Shown here piece by piece: positions 9,502-19,085 of a stretch of DNA of 32,125 nt. Each line of letters starts with the position of its first letter. Within the stretch, counting starts at the first letter, position 1. Origin of the DNA: Erythrobacteraceae bacterium (GTDB lineage Bacteria; Pseudomonadota; Alphaproteobacteria; Sphingomonadales; Sphingomonadaceae); assembly GCA_024642525.1 (NCBI GenBank), contig JAHEAX010000017.1, forward strand, positions 1-32,125, given 5' to 3'. Below the pieces are notes generated by a model that saw only the letters and a list, made by a program, of their open reading frames with translations, was not told the origin of the DNA and did not search any database. Position numbers and translations under genes: made by a program.

Positions 9502-10737
9502 ATGTTCGACTTGTCCGATCCAGCATCGCTTGGCTTTGATGCAGACCGCCTCGGGCGGATCGAACCGTTCCTTCGAAAGGTCTATCTGGAAAGCGGCAGG
9601 CTGCCGATGGCGCAGCTGCTGGTCGCCCGCAAAGGCAATCCGGTGCATTATTGCAGCATGGGCAGCAGGCGCGAAGATGGCGCGCCGATGCGCGATGATG
9701 CGCTGTTCCGTATTGCTTCCATGACCAAACCAGTGACGTCCATTGCCTTCATGCAGCTGGTGGAACAGTGCAAGGTGGCCGTGGAAGACCCGATTGGCAG
9801 CGTCCTGCCCGAACTGGCGGATCTGGGCATCTATACAGGCGGCGGTGGGCAGATCGGCTTTGCGCCGACGCGCCCGGCAGCGCCCATTCGCTTTGTCGAT
9901 CTGCTGACCCATATGTCGGGCCTTACCTATGGCCTTCAGAACCGCACAAATGTGGATGCGGCATACCGCGATGCGTCGCTGGATATGGCCCGCCAGCACC
10001 ACGATTCGGACGAATATCTGGCCGCGCTGGCGCGCCTGCCATTGGAATTCACGCCGGGCGAGCGGTGGAATTATTCCGTTTCCACCGATGTGCTGGGCAT
10101 CGCGGTCGAACGTCTGTCCGGCATGCGGCTGGGCGATTATTTCCAGCAGCATATTTTTGGCCCACTGGGTATGGTCGACACCGGCTTTGGCGTTGCCGAA
10201 GGGCAGGCAGACAGGCTGGTTGATGCCTACCAATATGTGCCGGGCGCAAAGCCGCGCATGATCGACCGCGGGCCAGACAGCCATTTGAACAAGGGTGGCA
10301 AGTTTGATAGCGGCGGAGGCGGGCTGATCGGCACGATTGCCGATTATCACCGCTTCACCACCATGCTGCTGAACGGCGGAAAGCTGGACGGGGCGCGGAT
10401 TGTTTCGCCCAAGACGCTGGCCTTGATGACGGCAAACCACCTGCCGGGCGGCAAGGACCTGACCGAAGTTTCGCAAAGCCTGTTTTCAGAAGCGAACAAT
10501 GCTGGCACCGGTTTCGGCCTCGGCTTTGCGACGGTGATTGATCCTGCCCGCACACTGATCCCGTCGAGCAAGGGCGAATTTTACTGGGGCGGGGCCTATT
10601 CCACGGCGTTCTTTGTCGATCCGGTGGAAGAGATTACCATGGTCTTCATGACGCAGGTTTACCCATCCAGCATTTACCCGATCCGCCGGCAGTTGAAGAC
10701 GCTGATCTATTCAGCGCTCGACCAAAGCTACGTTTGA
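9502..10737 (+). CDS. Class C beta-lactamase-like serine hydrolase or esterase
   Basis: 411 residues from ATG 9502, preceded by GGGGAGAG. The catalytic set of the beta-lactamase class C / EstB family is present: SMTK (Ser73, Lys76), Tyr191 in YSV (the Y-x-N position), and WGG near 362 in place of KTG. Loss of the KTG triad and of Asn in the Tyr motif is usual for the esterase branch, such as EstB and lovastatin-esterase-like proteins, so a true beta-lactamase is unlikely. No signal peptide is visible, suggesting a cytoplasmic enzyme. The next gene starts 17 bp downstream on the same strand and encodes a beta-oxidation fusion, so an ester or acyl substrate feeding acyl-CoA metabolism is plausible. 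The natural substrate is unknown. Confidence 0.85.
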   Translation: MFDLSDPASLGFDADRLGRIEPFLRKVYLESGRLPMAQLLVARKGNPVHYCSMGSRREDGAPMRDDALFRIASMTKPVTSIAFMQLVEQCKVAVEDPIGSVLPELADLGIYTGGGGQIGFAPTRPAAPIRFVDLLTHMSGLTYGLQNRTNVDAAYRDASLDMARQHHDSDEYLAALARLPLEFTPGERWNYSVSTDVLGIAVERLSGMRLGDYFQQHIFGPLGMVDTGFGVAEGQADRLVDAYQYVPGAKPRMIDRGPDSHLNKGGKFDSGGGGLIGTIADYHRFTTMLLNGGKLDGARIVSPKTLALMTANHLPGGKDLTEVSQSLFSEANNAGTGFGLGFATVIDPARTLIPSSKGEFYWGGAYSTAFFVDPVEEITMVFMTQVYPSSIYPIRRQLKTLIYSALDQSYV

Positions 10738-10754
10738 CACAGAGGAACGCCCAG

Positions 10755-12794
10755 ATGACTTCTCCTATTACCACCCAGCGCCATGGCAATGTCCTGGTGA
10801 TCATTTCCAACAATCCGCCGGTGAACGCGCTGGGGCAGGCCGTGCGTGCAGGGCTGGCACAGGGTATCGACGAAGCACTGGCCGATGACAGTATCGAAGC
10901 AGTTGTCATTCGGTGCGATGGGCGAACATTCTTTGCCGGCGCGGACATTACCGAATTTGGCAAACCGCCTGTCGGGCCGAACCTGCCTGAAACGCTGGAC
11001 AAGATGGAAGCCAGCAACAAGCCGGTGGTCGCTGCCATTCATGGCACGGCGCTGGGCGGCGGCTGCGAAGTCGCACTGGCCTGCCATTACCGCGTGGCTG
11101 TGCCATCTGCGAAACTGGGCCTGCCCGAAGTGAAGCTGGGCCTCATCCCCGGTGCGGCTGGCACACAGCGTATGCCGCGGCTGGTGGGCGCAGAAGCTGC
11201 CCTTCCGCTGGTGGTCGGCGGCAATCCGATCAGCGCAAAACAGGCTGCAGCCATTGGCCTTGTCGACAAAATCGTGGGCGAAGACAGCCTTGAGGCCGAT
11301 GCGATTGCCTTTGCGCGCGAACAGATTGGCAAGCCCGTGCCGCGCAGTTCGGAAGGCACGGCCAACCAGGACGGGGTCCGCAACCCTGCGATCTTCGACG
11401 AATTTCGCCAGAAAAACGGCCGCAAGCTGCAAGGTTTCGATGCGCCGCAAGCGGCGATTGCCGCGGTCAAGGCCGCGGGCGAATTGCCCTATGCCGAAGG
11501 CGTGAAGAAGGAACGCGAGCTGTTTCTTGGGCTGATGGGCGGGACGCAATCTGCCGCCATGCGCCATTATTTCTTTGCGGAACGTGCCGCCAACAAGATT
11601 GACGATATTCCCTCAGACACGCCGCTGATCGACATCAGGAAAGTGGGCATCATCGGCGCTGGCACCATGGGCGGCGGCATCGCCATGAATTTCCTTTCTG
11701 CCGGCATTCCCGTCACCATTCTGGAAATGCAGCAGGAAGCGCTGGACCGCGGCACTTCCACGATTGCCAGAAATTACGACAACACGGCCAAGAAGGGCCG
11801 GATGAAGCCGGAGCAGGTCGAACAGGCGATGGGCAACCTTTCCACCAGTCTCGATTATGCAGACCTGGCGGATTGCGATCTGGTGATCGAAGCTGTGTTC
11901 GAGAATATGGACGTGAAAAAGGAAGTGTTTGCCAAGCTGGATAGCGTGGTGAAGCAGGGCGCAATCCTCGCTTCCAACACCAGCTATCTCAACGTGGATG
12001 AAATTGCGCAGGCAACTTCGCGGCCCGGATATGTGCTGGGCCTGCACTTCTTTTCGCCCGCCAATATCATGAAACTGCTGGAAATCGTGCGGGGCAAGGA
12101 AACCCGTGATGACGTGCTGCTGACTTCGATGAAGCTGGCCAAGAAAATCGGCAAGATCGCGGTTGTGTCTGGCGTGTGCCCCGGCTTCATCGGCAACCGC
12201 ATGCTCAGCCCGCGCCAGCAGCAGGCCAATGCGATGATCATGGAAGGCGCAAATTACTGGGAAATTGACGATGTCCTCATCGATTTCGGCTTCCCCATGG
12301 GTCCGTTCCAGATGGCCGATCTTGCCGGAACCGATATCGGCTGGCACCGGGATCCGACGCGGATTGAAACCGTGCGCGAGGCATTGTGTGCCGCTGGCCG
12401 GTTCGGCCAGAAGGCAGGCAAGGGCTATTACGATTATGACGCATCGCGCAGCCGCACCCCGTCAGAAGAAACCAAGACCATCATCGCCGATTTTGCCGCC
12501 CGCGAGGGGTTGGCGCAGCGCGAAATTTCCAAGCAGGAAATCCTTGAACGGCTGCTCTACCCCATGGTGAATGAAGGTGCGCTCATCCTCGATGAAGGGA
12601 TGGCCCAGCGCGCCAGCGACATCGATGTGGTGTGGATCAACGGTTATGGCTGGCCACTTTACACAGGCGGGCCGATGTTCTGGGCTGATACGATTGGCCT
12701 CAAGACCATCGTCGAAGGGCTGGAGAAGCATGGCCTTCCGGTGAGCGATTATCTGCGCCGCAAGGCAGAAGCCGGCGAACGTTTCACCAGCTGA
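10755..12794 (+). CDS. Bifunctional enoyl-CoA hydratase / 3-hydroxyacyl-CoA dehydrogenase
   Basis: A FadB/FadJ-like fusion of 679 residues catalysing the hydration and NAD-dependent oxidation steps of beta-oxidation. The N-terminal crotonase domain (about 1-190) has the oxyanion-hole segment [18 protein letters not shown] and the catalytic segment [20 protein letters not shown]. The Rossmann domain begins near 296 with [17 protein letters not shown]. The dehydrogenase His is in [18 protein letters not shown] and is followed by [10 protein letters not shown]-terminal helical domains close the protein (YDYDASR, later [14 protein letters not shown]). The start at 10755 is supported by AGAGGA eight or nine bases upstream. 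No thiolase gene is nearby. The enzyme could serve fatty acids or aromatic ring-cleavage products; the gene name is left open. Confidence 0.92.
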   Translation: MTSPITTQRHGNVLVIISNNPPVNALGQAVRAGLAQGIDEALADDSIEAVVIRCDGRTFFAGADITEFGKPPVGPNLPETLDKMEASNKPVVAAIHGTALGGGCEVALACHYRVAVPSAKLGLPEVKLGLIPGAAGTQRMPRLVGAEAALPLVVGGNPISAKQAAAIGLVDKIVGEDSLEADAIAFAREQIGKPVPRSSEGTANQDGVRNPAIFDEFRQKNGRKLQGFDAPQAAIAAVKAAGELPYAEGVKKERELFLGLMGGTQSAAMRHYFFAERAANKIDDIPSDTPLIDIRKVGIIGAGTMGGGIAMNFLSAGIPVTILEMQQEALDRGTSTIARNYDNTAKKGRMKPEQVEQAMGNLSTSLDYADLADCDLVIEAVFENMDVKKEVFAKLDSVVKQGAILASNTSYLNVDEIAQATSRPGYVLGLHFFSPANIMKLLEIVRGKETRDDVLLTSMKLAKKIGKIAVVSGVCPGFIGNRMLSPRQQQANAMIMEGANYWEIDDVLIDFGFPMGPFQMADLAGTDIGWHRDPTRIETVREALCAAGRFGQKAGKGYYDYDASRSRTPSEETKTIIADFAAREGLAQREISKQEILERLLYPMVNEGALILDEGMAQRASDIDVVWINGYGWPLYTGGPMFWADTIGLKTIVEGLEKHGLPVSDYLRRKAEAGERFTS

Positions 12795-12815
12795 TGCAAA
12801 GAAAAGGCGGCTGGC

Positions 12816-13034
12816 ATGAAGCGCACGAGGCTGAGCATCTGCCGCAAGAAAAAGCGTTACAATACGCATGAAGATGCATTGATAGTGGCCGGGCGGGCCG
12901 AATACCCGCTCAGGCCCTATCGGTGTGACCGCTGTTTCCAGTTCCACTTGACCAGCCGCACAAAAGGCAAGCGCACGCCGCAATTCGTGCTGGAAAGGCT
13001 GCGATCAGGCAAAGGCGGGCAGACGCCGAGCTAG
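12816..13034 (+). CDS. Small basic Cys/His protein, putative zinc-binding
   Basis: 72 residues, strongly basic, with Cys9, Cys37, Cys40 and His44 (RYRCDRCFQFHLTSRTKGKR around 35-53). The C-x2-C-x3-H cluster with one distant Cys could form a small zinc site. The central part LRPYRCDRC..HLTSR resembles short conserved hypothetical proteins of sphingomonads as I recall them. This is a family-level impression, not a search result. The ATG at 12816 has AAGGCGG upstream and sits 21 bp after the fusion gene, so it is probably co-transcribed. It is convergent with ccoS, with 7 bp between the stops. The role is unknown; the basic charge suggests nucleic-acid contact. Confidence 0.75.
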   Translation: MKRTRLSICRKKKRYNTHEDALIVAGRAEYPLRPYRCDRCFQFHLTSRTKGKRTPQFVLERLRSGKGGQTPS

Positions 13035-13041
13035 CGCCAGC

Positions 13042-13191
13042 CTAGTCGAGATCATCATCTTCCAGGAGCACGCGGTGGGCGGCACCGTCCATATCATCAT
13101 ACTGGCCGCTTTTCATGGCCCAGAAGAATGCGGCCAGCCCCAATGCGCCCATGCCCAATGCAAGCGGGATGAGGACCGCCAGCCCGGTCAT
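13042..13191 (-). CDS. ccoS: cbb3 oxidase maturation protein CcoS
   Basis: 49 residues: one N-terminal TM segment (LAVLIPLALGMGALGLAAFFWAM with a normal CcoS spacing) followed by KSGQYDDMDGAAHRVLLEDDD. The pattern 'FFWA.KSGQ(Y/F)DD' with an acidic tail is diagnostic of CcoS/FixS, which is needed for cofactor insertion into cbb3 oxidase. The ATG at 13191 overlaps the ccoI stop as ATGA. A longer reading upstream in this frame is a shadow of ccoI. It is the last gene of the cco cluster. Confidence 0.93.
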   Translation of the reverse strand: MTGLAVLIPLALGMGALGLAAFFWAMKSGQYDDMDGAAHRVLLEDDDLD

Positions 13192-15326
13192 TTCGCGGCC
13201 CGCGCCAGGCGCATGGAATTGCCCACCACCACCAGCGAACTGGCGGACATGGCAATGGCGGCAACCATCGGTGTGACCAGCCCTGCCAGCGCCAGCGGAA
13301 CGGCCAGTATGTTGTAACCGATGGCAAAGCCGAAGTTCTGGCGAACGATCTGCATGGTCCGCCGGGCAACGCGCACTGACCATGCAACCGGCATCAATTC
13401 CGCGCCCACAAACACCGCATCTGCCGCTTGCTGGCTGGCATCGCTGGCAGTGCTGGGCGCAATGGATGCATGGGCGGCGGCAAGGGCGGGGCCATCGTTC
13501 AGCCCGTCACCCACCATCAGCACATGCTCACCGCGCGCTTTCCTGTGTTCAAGGTCTGCCAGCTTTTCAGCCGGTTTCAGCCCGCCTGCCGCTTCAATAC
13601 CAAGGGTGCCTGCCACATCCTGCACGGCGGCAGCGCGGTCGCCTGACAGGATGGCGCTTTCGATGCCAAACCCGCGCAGCGCCGCCAGCGCATCTGCCGC
13701 ATCGGGGCGCAGAGGGTCGGCAAAGGTCAGCGTGATCCGCTTGTCCCCGATAACAAGATCGGTCGCCAGACCCGCGCTTTCATCGTGCGAGCGGGTGAAG
13801 GAGACAGGCACGGTTCCCCACATGCCTGACACGCCTGCACCCGGCGTTTCGGTAACGTCGGTCAGTGCTGCCGGTTTGACAGGCAGCAGGCGGAGCGAAC
13901 CGGCAATACCCTTGCTGAGCGGGTGGCGACTGGATTGTGCCAGCGCCAGCGCGATGCTGCGTTCCTCGTCCGTCAGACTGTCCAGGTTTTCCGGTCGCGG
14001 CTGGCCCAGTGTCAGCGTGCCGGTCTTGTCGAACAGCGCAACATCGACTTCCGCCAGCCGTTCCAGCGCGCTGCCATCCTTGATCAGCAAGCCGCGTTTC
14101 ATCAGCGCGCTGGCTGCAATCACCTGCGCTGCAGGCACCGCAAGGCCAAGCGCGCAGGGGCAGGTGATGATGAGCACGGCAATCGCAATGGTCAGCGACT
14201 GGTGCAGGCCCGCGCCCGCGATCATCCATCCGACGAAGCTGAGCAAGGCCAGCGTATGCACAGCAGGCGCATAAAGCCGTGCGGCACGGTCTGCGATGCG
14301 CACATATTGGGAACGGGACTGGCCAGCTTCGTCCATCAGGCGGGCGATTTCGGCAATCGTGGTGTCATCGCCTGTGGCGGTGATTTCCACCTGCACCGGG
14401 CTGGTCAGGTTCATCGTCCCTGCATGGACGACATCCCCCACATTTACGCGTTCGGGCGCGCTTTCGCCTGTCAGCATGGCATTGTCGAACTGGGTGCTGC
14501 CCTGAATTACTGTGCCGTCCGCTGCCAGCGATTCCCCGGCGGTGACCAGCATGACCATGCCTGGCCGCAGTTCCTGTGCGTTGACCCAGCGGGTCCGCCC
14601 GTCACCGTCCATGATGGTCGCCCCGCGGCCCATCCGGCCAAGCAGCGCTTCGATGCCGGACCGCGCGCGATTGCGCATGGTCGCATCCAGCGCACGCCCT
14701 GCCAGCAGGAAGAACAGCAGCATCACTGCCCCATCAAAATAGGCGTGCTGCCCGCCAATCAGCGTTTCATAGATGCTGAGGGCGGTAGCCAGCAACACGC
14801 CGATTGAAATGGGCACATCCATATTGGTGGTGCGGTAACGCAGCGCCATGGCCGCAGAAGCGAAAAACGGCCTGCCTGCATAAGCGATCACGGGGACGGC
14901 GATGAGGGCTGACAGCCAATGGAACATTTCCCGCGTTACACCGCCCGCGCCGGACCAGACACTGACTGACAGCAGCATGATGTTCATCATGCCAAATCCG
15001 GCGACGGCCAAGGCGCGCACCAGCCGGCGGGAACTGGCATCATCGCGCGCCAGCGGGTTTTCCGCTGCGCGTTCCGCCTCGAACCCCAAACGGTGCAATT
15101 CCTCGATGATCTGGCCGTCGTCGATCTGGTCAGTATGGCTCACCGCCACCCGTTTTGCCGAGAAATTGACCCGCACTGCGGCCACACCGGGGACCGCGCC
15201 GATGCCCCGTTCAATCTTGCCGATGCACCCTGCGCAATGGATGGACGGGACGGTAAATCGGCTGTCAGTAGTCGGTTCTGCGCCTTGTGCAGGCGGGCTT
15301 GCAAAGGTGCCTGGATGGGTGTTCAT
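13188..15326 (-). CDS. ccoI: Copper-exporting P1B-type ATPase CcoI
   Basis: A P1B-type ATPase (CcoI/FixI) of 712 residues that delivers copper for cbb3 maturation. An N-terminal heavy-metal-associated domain has CAGC at 31-34. The membrane metal site is CPC near 386-388 (ITCPCALGLAVPAAQ). The phosphorylated Asp is in DKTGTLT near 432, the HP motif in SSRHPLSKG, and the hinge in GDGLNDGPAL near 605. The last motif has Gly where Ala is usual. The ATG at 15326 overlaps the ccoH stop as ATGA; the 21 upstream codons in frame are not needed. The location between ccoH and ccoS separates it from detoxifying CopA-type pumps. Confidence 0.95.
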   Translation of the reverse strand: MNTHPGTFASPPAQGAEPTTDSRFTVPSIHCAGCIGKIERGIGAVPGVAAVRVNFSAKRVAVSHTDQIDDGQIIEELHRLGFEAERAAENPLARDDASSRRLVRALAVAGFGMMNIMLLSVSVWSGAGGVTREMFHWLSALIAVPVIAYAGRPFFASAAMALRYRTTNMDVPISIGVLLATALSIYETLIGGQHAYFDGAVMLLFFLLAGRALDATMRNRARSGIEALLGRMGRGATIMDGDGRTRWVNAQELRPGMVMLVTAGESLAADGTVIQGSTQFDNAMLTGESAPERVNVGDVVHAGTMNLTSPVQVEITATGDDTTIAEIARLMDEAGQSRSQYVRIADRAARLYAPAVHTLALLSFVGWMIAGAGLHQSLTIAIAVLIITCPCALGLAVPAAQVIAASALMKRGLLIKDGSALERLAEVDVALFDKTGTLTLGQPRPENLDSLTDEERSIALALAQSSRHPLSKGIAGSLRLLPVKPAALTDVTETPGAGVSGMWGTVPVSFTRSHDESAGLATDLVIGDKRITLTFADPLRPDAADALAALRGFGIESAILSGDRAAAVQDVAGTLGIEAAGGLKPAEKLADLEHRKARGEHVLMVGDGLNDGPALAAAHASIAPSTASDASQQAADAVFVGAELMPVAWSVRVARRTMQIVRQNFGFAIGYNILAVPLALAGLVTPMVAAIAMSASSLVVVGNSMRLARAAK

Positions 15327-15769
15327 CGCAGGGCGCTTTCTCCGCGCCAGACCTCGCCAGCAGACGTAATCCGCAGGCGCACGGTCCACCGGCCCGGTTT
15401 CAGTGTTTCAATCGATATCTGCTGGTGGTCAGATGTGGGCGTGAATGTCAGGTTCTGGTCTGCTTCGCGGCCAAGCGGATGGCGCGCCATGCCGATGATT
15501 TGCGCACCTTCAGGCACATTGCCTGTGTCCACGATGACGCGGTTATCGGCGCTGCGCGAGACGCCTGCCTGCCAGCCAAGTGCTTCCTGCGCCTGCGCCT
15601 TGTCCAGCCAGCCATTGTAATTCTGGCTGGCGACATAGGAATTTTCGACCACGATGCCGCCGAATGTGGACAATGCAAAACGGGCCATGGTGAAATTGAC
15701 TGCCACCACGATGCCAAAACCGACAACGAGGATGGTTGCCATGTGACGTCCGGTGAAATTTCTGGTCAT
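15323..15769 (-). CDS. ccoH: cbb3 oxidase assembly protein CcoH
   Basis: 148 residues, FixH/CcoH family. A short cytoplasmic N-terminus (MTRNFTGRH) precedes a single TM helix (MATILVVGFGIVVAVNFTMARFA) and a periplasmic domain beginning VVENSYVASQNYNGWLDKAQAQ. The 'VENSYVASQ.YN.WL' segment is the recognisable family signature. CcoH helps insert or stabilise the oxidase subunits. It starts 2 bp after the ccoG stop region and overlaps ccoI by 4 bp. Confidence 0.93.
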   Translation of the reverse strand: MTRNFTGRHMATILVVGFGIVVAVNFTMARFALSTFGGIVVENSYVASQNYNGWLDKAQAQEALGWQAGVSRSADNRVIVDTGNVPEGAQIIGMARHPLGREADQNLTFTPTSDHQQISIETLKPGRWTVRLRITSAGEVWRGESALR

Positions 15770-15771
15770 GG

Positions 15772-17283
15772 CTATTCTCCGGGGGCGGAAAAGCGGGTTT
15801 CACTGCGCGCACTTTCGCCTTCTGCGTCGAGTGACTTGAGCACAAAGGCGAAATCCTGCGATGCGGTGCCGGGCGGTGCCAGGACATAAGTGCGCAAGGC
15901 CTGTGTGCTGTCGGCTGCAACGGTCAATGTCATCGACCTTGCGGCATCGCCCCGCGGCATTCTGTCATTCCATACCACACCGCCGGGCAGGCCGGAAAGG
16001 GATACTTCCATCTGGCGCGGGCGGCTCTGCATGTTCCGCAGCTTCAGCGTGAAGGCATTGCGCGGCGAACCGTCGCTCATCAGCATGAAGGGCGGGTTGC
16101 GGTCCGCCGCCACGGTCAGATCGGTATGGCTGCGTGTCCCCAGAGCGAACATCAGGCTAAGACCGATGGCCGCCCAGATGCTGAAATATATGAGCGTGCG
16201 TGGACGCATCAATGTCTTCCACACCGGGCGCGGGGTTTCGCCTGCCGCTTCGCGGGTGCAGTCTTCCAGCGTGGCATAATCAATCAGGCCGCGGGGCCTG
16301 CCCACTTCCTTCATCACCCTGTCGCACGCATCGATACACAAGGCGCAAGTGATGCAGCCGATTTGCGGCCCTTCGCGTATGTCGATGCCAGTCGGGCACA
16401 CGGCGACACATTGGTTGCAATCAATGCAATCGCCGAATTCTTCCGGGTTCTTCGCGGATTTCTTGACGCTGCCGCGCGGTTCGCCCCGCCAGTCCTTATA
16501 GGTTACCAGCAGGGATTTTTCGTCGAGCATGGCTGTCTGGATGCGCGGCCACGGGCACATGTAAATACACACCTGTTCGCGCATGAAACCGCCCAGCGCA
16601 AAGGTCGTCGCTGTCAGTATGGCAACGGTGATGTAGGCAACCGGCGCTGCCGTGCCTGACCAGAATTGCACTGTCAGTGTCGGCGCATCGGCAAAATACA
16701 TGATCCACGCACCGCCGGTCCAGAAACTGACGACGAGATAGATTGTCCATTTCAACGCGCGCCGCGCAATCTTGGATGGTCCCCAAGGGGCCTTGTCCAG
16801 CCGCATCCTTGCGTTCCGGTCGCCATCGACGAACCGGTCGATATGCTGGAACACATCGGTCCAGACGGTTTGCGGGCAGGAATATCCGCACCATGCGCGG
16901 CCAACTGCGCTGGTCACCAGAAACAGGCCAATGCCCGCCATGATGAGCAGCCCGGCCACGAAGTAAAATTCGTGCGGCCAGATTTCGATGCCGAACATGT
17001 AGAACCGGCGATGCGCCAGATCGACCAGAACGGCCTGATCGGGCGCATAGGGGCCGCGGTCCCAGCGCAGCCACGGGGTTACATAGTAAATCCCCAGAGT
17101 GACCAGCATGACCAGCCATTTGAAGCGGCGAAAGGGGCCATCAATCCGCTGGGGGTGAACGCTTTTGCGTTTCTCGAAAAACTTCTGCGGTTTGACCGGC
17201 GGCTGGGTGTGTGGCTGCGAATCCGACGGGCGGGTCCAGTCGATACCGGCATCTTTGTGGCCATCTATGTCAGGGTTGTTCAT
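15772..17283 (-). CDS. ccoG: cbb3 oxidase accessory ferredoxin-like membrane protein CcoG
   Basis: 503 residues, CcoG/FixG/RdxA family, thought to act as a Cu(II) reductase during cbb3 assembly. Several TM helices lie in the first half, with WCGYSCPQTVW and YMCPWPRIQ, the membrane-proximal Cys motifs of the family. Two ferredoxin-type 4Fe-4S motifs are CIDCNQCVAVCP near 285-296 and CITCALCIDAC near 310-320. A further TM near 370 and an Ig-like periplasmic C-terminal domain close the protein. The ATG at 17283 lies 14 bp inside the 3' end of ccoP, so the two are translationally linked. Confidence 0.95.
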   Translation of the reverse strand: MNNPDIDGHKDAGIDWTRPSDSQPHTQPPVKPQKFFEKRKSVHPQRIDGPFRRFKWLVMLVTLGIYYVTPWLRWDRGPYAPDQAVLVDLAHRRFYMFGIEIWPHEFYFVAGLLIMAGIGLFLVTSAVGRAWCGYSCPQTVWTDVFQHIDRFVDGDRNARMRLDKAPWGPSKIARRALKWTIYLVVSFWTGGAWIMYFADAPTLTVQFWSGTAAPVAYITVAILTATTFALGGFMREQVCIYMCPWPRIQTAMLDEKSLLVTYKDWRGEPRGSVKKSAKNPEEFGDCIDCNQCVAVCPTGIDIREGPQIGCITCALCIDACDRVMKEVGRPRGLIDYATLEDCTREAAGETPRPVWKTLMRPRTLIYFSIWAAIGLSLMFALGTRSHTDLTVAADRNPPFMLMSDGSPRNAFTLKLRNMQSRPRQMEVSLSGLPGGVVWNDRMPRGDAARSMTLTVAADSTQALRTYVLAPPGTASQDFAFVLKSLDAEGESARSETRFSAPGE

Positions 17284-18178
17284 CTACCTGTACCGCCGGG
17301 TCTTCGGCGACCTCCACGAAGTCTTCCCCGCCCCCGAGTGAATGGACATAGGCTGCCAGCATCTTGATCGTGACCGGATCAAGCCGCCCTTGCCACGCAG
17401 GCATTACGCCGTGACGCGGCGCAAGGATCTGCCGCGTGATCTGCTGCTGGCTGCTGCCATAAAGCCAGATCGCATCGGCAAGGTTGGGCGCGCCGAAAGC
17501 ACGGTCTCCCTTGCCGTCCAGGCCGTGGCACGACGCGCAATTGGTATCGAACAAGGCAGCACCTGCCGGATTGGGCGCAGCCTTGCCGGTAAGCGACAGG
17601 ACATGGCCTGCCACCTGCTGCACTTCTGCAGGCGAAAGAATGCCGTCGAAGGCAGGCATCATGCTGGTTCGCGTGGCATCGTCGCCAGGATGGCGGATGC
17701 CGTGAACCAGCGTATATTCGATCGCTTTCAAATCGCCGCCCCACAGCCAGTCGTCATCATTGAGATTGGGGTATCCGCCGGAGCCCGCCGCGCCCGAACC
17801 ATGGCACTGCACGCAATTGACCTGGAAGGCTGCGCGTCCGCCAGCAACGGCCTGCTGCATCAGATCGCTATCTTCTGGCAGGCGTTCGATCGGAATGCGC
17901 GAAAGCGCGGCCAGCATGGGTGCGCGCCGGCCATCTTCGGCTTGCATTTCTGCCGCCAGTTGCCCGCGGCTGGACCAGCCAAAGGTGCCGTCGGTCGCTT
18001 TTTTGACCATCGGGATGGCGGGATAGACCACCACATAGCCGATGGCGAAGATGACGCAGGCGATGAAGGTCCACACCCACCAGCGCGGCATGGGCGTGTC
18101 GAGTTCCTCGATACCGTCCCATTCATGGCCGACGGTTTCGGTGCCGGTCGGCGTATCGATCCGTTTTTCAGCCATCAT
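17270..18178 (-). CDS. ccoP: cbb3 cytochrome c oxidase subunit III, di-heme CcoP
   Basis: About 302 residues. The N-terminal cytoplasmic stretch HEWDGIEELDTPMPRWWVWTF and one TM helix are typical of CcoP. Two c-type heme sites follow: CVQCH near 121 and CASCH near 213. Distal Met residues are probably in the MMPAF and VMPAW segments. It passes electrons from soluble cytochrome c into the oxidase. Three ATGs are possible at the start (18184, 18178, 18175). AAGGA overlaps the first and is well spaced for the other two, so I chose 18178. The start lies inside the end of ccoQ. Confidence 0.94.
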   Translation of the reverse strand: MMAEKRIDTPTGTETVGHEWDGIEELDTPMPRWWVWTFIACVIFAIGYVVVYPAIPMVKKATDGTFGWSSRGQLAAEMQAEDGRRAPMLAALSRIPIERLPEDSDLMQQAVAGGRAAFQVNCVQCHGSGAAGSGGYPNLNDDDWLWGGDLKAIEYTLVHGIRHPGDDATRTSMMPAFDGILSPAEVQQVAGHVLSLTGKAAPNPAGAALFDTNCASCHGLDGKGDRAFGAPNLADAIWLYGSSQQQITRQILAPRHGVMPAWQGRLDPVTIKMLAAYVHSLGGGEDFVEVAEDPAVQVDEQP

Positions 18179-18326
18179 TGTCATCCTTGAAAATCAGCGT
18201 GGCCGCATCACGATTGCGGCTGCGGGCGCCCGGGCGGAACGGCCAGGCACAAAGGGACACGAAAATGGCCAGCATGGCCAACAGACCCCAGCTGTCAGCC
18301 AGATGGCGAAGAGTGTTGTAATCCAT
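18168..18326 (-). CDS. ccoQ: cbb3 oxidase small subunit CcoQ
   Basis: 52 residues, encoded between ccoO and ccoP. It starts [18 protein letters not shown], has one TM helix ending FVSLCAWPFRPG, then a short basic/acidic tail. 'Y..LR..ADSWGL' and 'WPFRPG' are the hallmarks of CcoQ/FixQ. It stabilises the CcoNOP complex. The ATG shares one base with the ccoO stop (TGATG), and the 3' end overlaps ccoP. Confidence 0.93.
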   Translation of the reverse strand: MDYNTLRHLADSWGLLAMLAIFVSLCAWPFRPGARSRNRDAATLIFKDDNDG

Positions 18327-19072
18327 CACCTGCCCTTTTCCGTCGCCAGTTCTTCCTGTGCGGCGGCGCTGTTCACATCCACCAGGGTTCCCAGCATCTG
18401 GAGATATGCAACCAGCGCATCCATTTCCGTCAGGCGGGAAGGATCGCCGTCAAAGTCGCGGATTTGCGCTTTGGGGTATCGCTTGGCCAGGCCTTCGCCA
18501 TCAAGGTCAGGATTTGCCTGGGCTGCAAGGTCGGTTTCGGCATTGGCGATTTCGTCCTTGCCATAGGGCACGCCCACATGGCTGAGCGCGCGCAGCTGCG
18601 CGGCAGGGTCGGCAACCACCAGCGTGGTATCCGAGAGGAAGCCGTAGGACGGCATCACGCTTTCAGGCACAACCGATTGCGGGTTTTTCAGATGCTGGAC
18701 GTGCCAGTCATCGGAATAGCGCCCGCCCACACGTGCAAGATCAGGCCCGGTGCGTTTCGACCCCCATTGGAACGGGTGGTCATACATGGATTCCGCAGCA
18801 AGGCTGTAATGGCCATAGCGTTCCACCTCATCGCGGAACGGGCGGATCATCTGGCTGTGGCAGCTATAGCAGCCTTCGCGCACATAGATGTCGCGCCCGG
18901 CCTGTTCCAGCGGGGTGTAGGGGCGCATCCCGTCCACTTTCTCGATCGTATTGTCGATCCAGAACAGCGGCGCGATTTCAACAATCCCGCCGATTGCAAC
19001 GGCAACAAAGGCCCCCACCGCCAGCAGTGTGACGTTGCGTTCCAGTTTCTTGTGGCTTTCTGCCATGTTCAT
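18326..19072 (-). CDS. ccoO: cbb3 cytochrome c oxidase subunit II, mono-heme CcoO
   Basis: 248 residues from ATG 19072, 13 bp after the ccoN stop, with AGAGAG upstream. A reading from 19168 would run back into ccoN and is rejected. TM helix near 13-35; the heme c site is CYSCH at 68-72 in the strongly conserved [46 protein letters not shown] and the axial-Met region [13 protein letters not shown] are all present. Anchored in the inner membrane with the heme domain in the periplasm. Confidence 0.95.
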   Translation of the reverse strand: MNMAESHKKLERNVTLLAVGAFVAVAIGGIVEIAPLFWIDNTIEKVDGMRPYTPLEQAGRDIYVREGCYSCHSQMIRPFRDEVERYGHYSLAAESMYDHPFQWGSKRTGPDLARVGGRYSDDWHVQHLKNPQSVVPESVMPSYGFLSDTTLVVADPAAQLRALSHVGVPYGKDEIANAETDLAAQANPDLDGEGLAKRYPKAQIRDFDGDPSRLTEMDALVAYLQMLGTLVDVNSAAAQEELATEKGR

Positions 19073-19085
19073 GATCTGAAACTCT

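Noticed and set aside
9424-10476. Minus-strand open frame of 350 codons opposite the serine hydrolase
   Set aside because: It lies wholly antisense to a gene with intact catalytic motifs, and its translation is Arg/His/Gln-rich without a recognisable domain. It is a GC-rich shadow frame.
9502-10737. Serine hydrolase as an antibiotic-resistance beta-lactamase
   Set aside because: The third motif is WGG instead of KTG, the Tyr motif is YSV instead of YxN, and no signal peptide is seen. This points to the esterase branch.
13321-14807. Long plus-strand frames (13321-14274, 13923-14807) opposite ccoI
   Set aside because: CcoI has all P1B ATPase motifs on the minus strand. The antisense translations are low-complexity Ser/Ala/Arg or Gln/His-rich and carry no domain.
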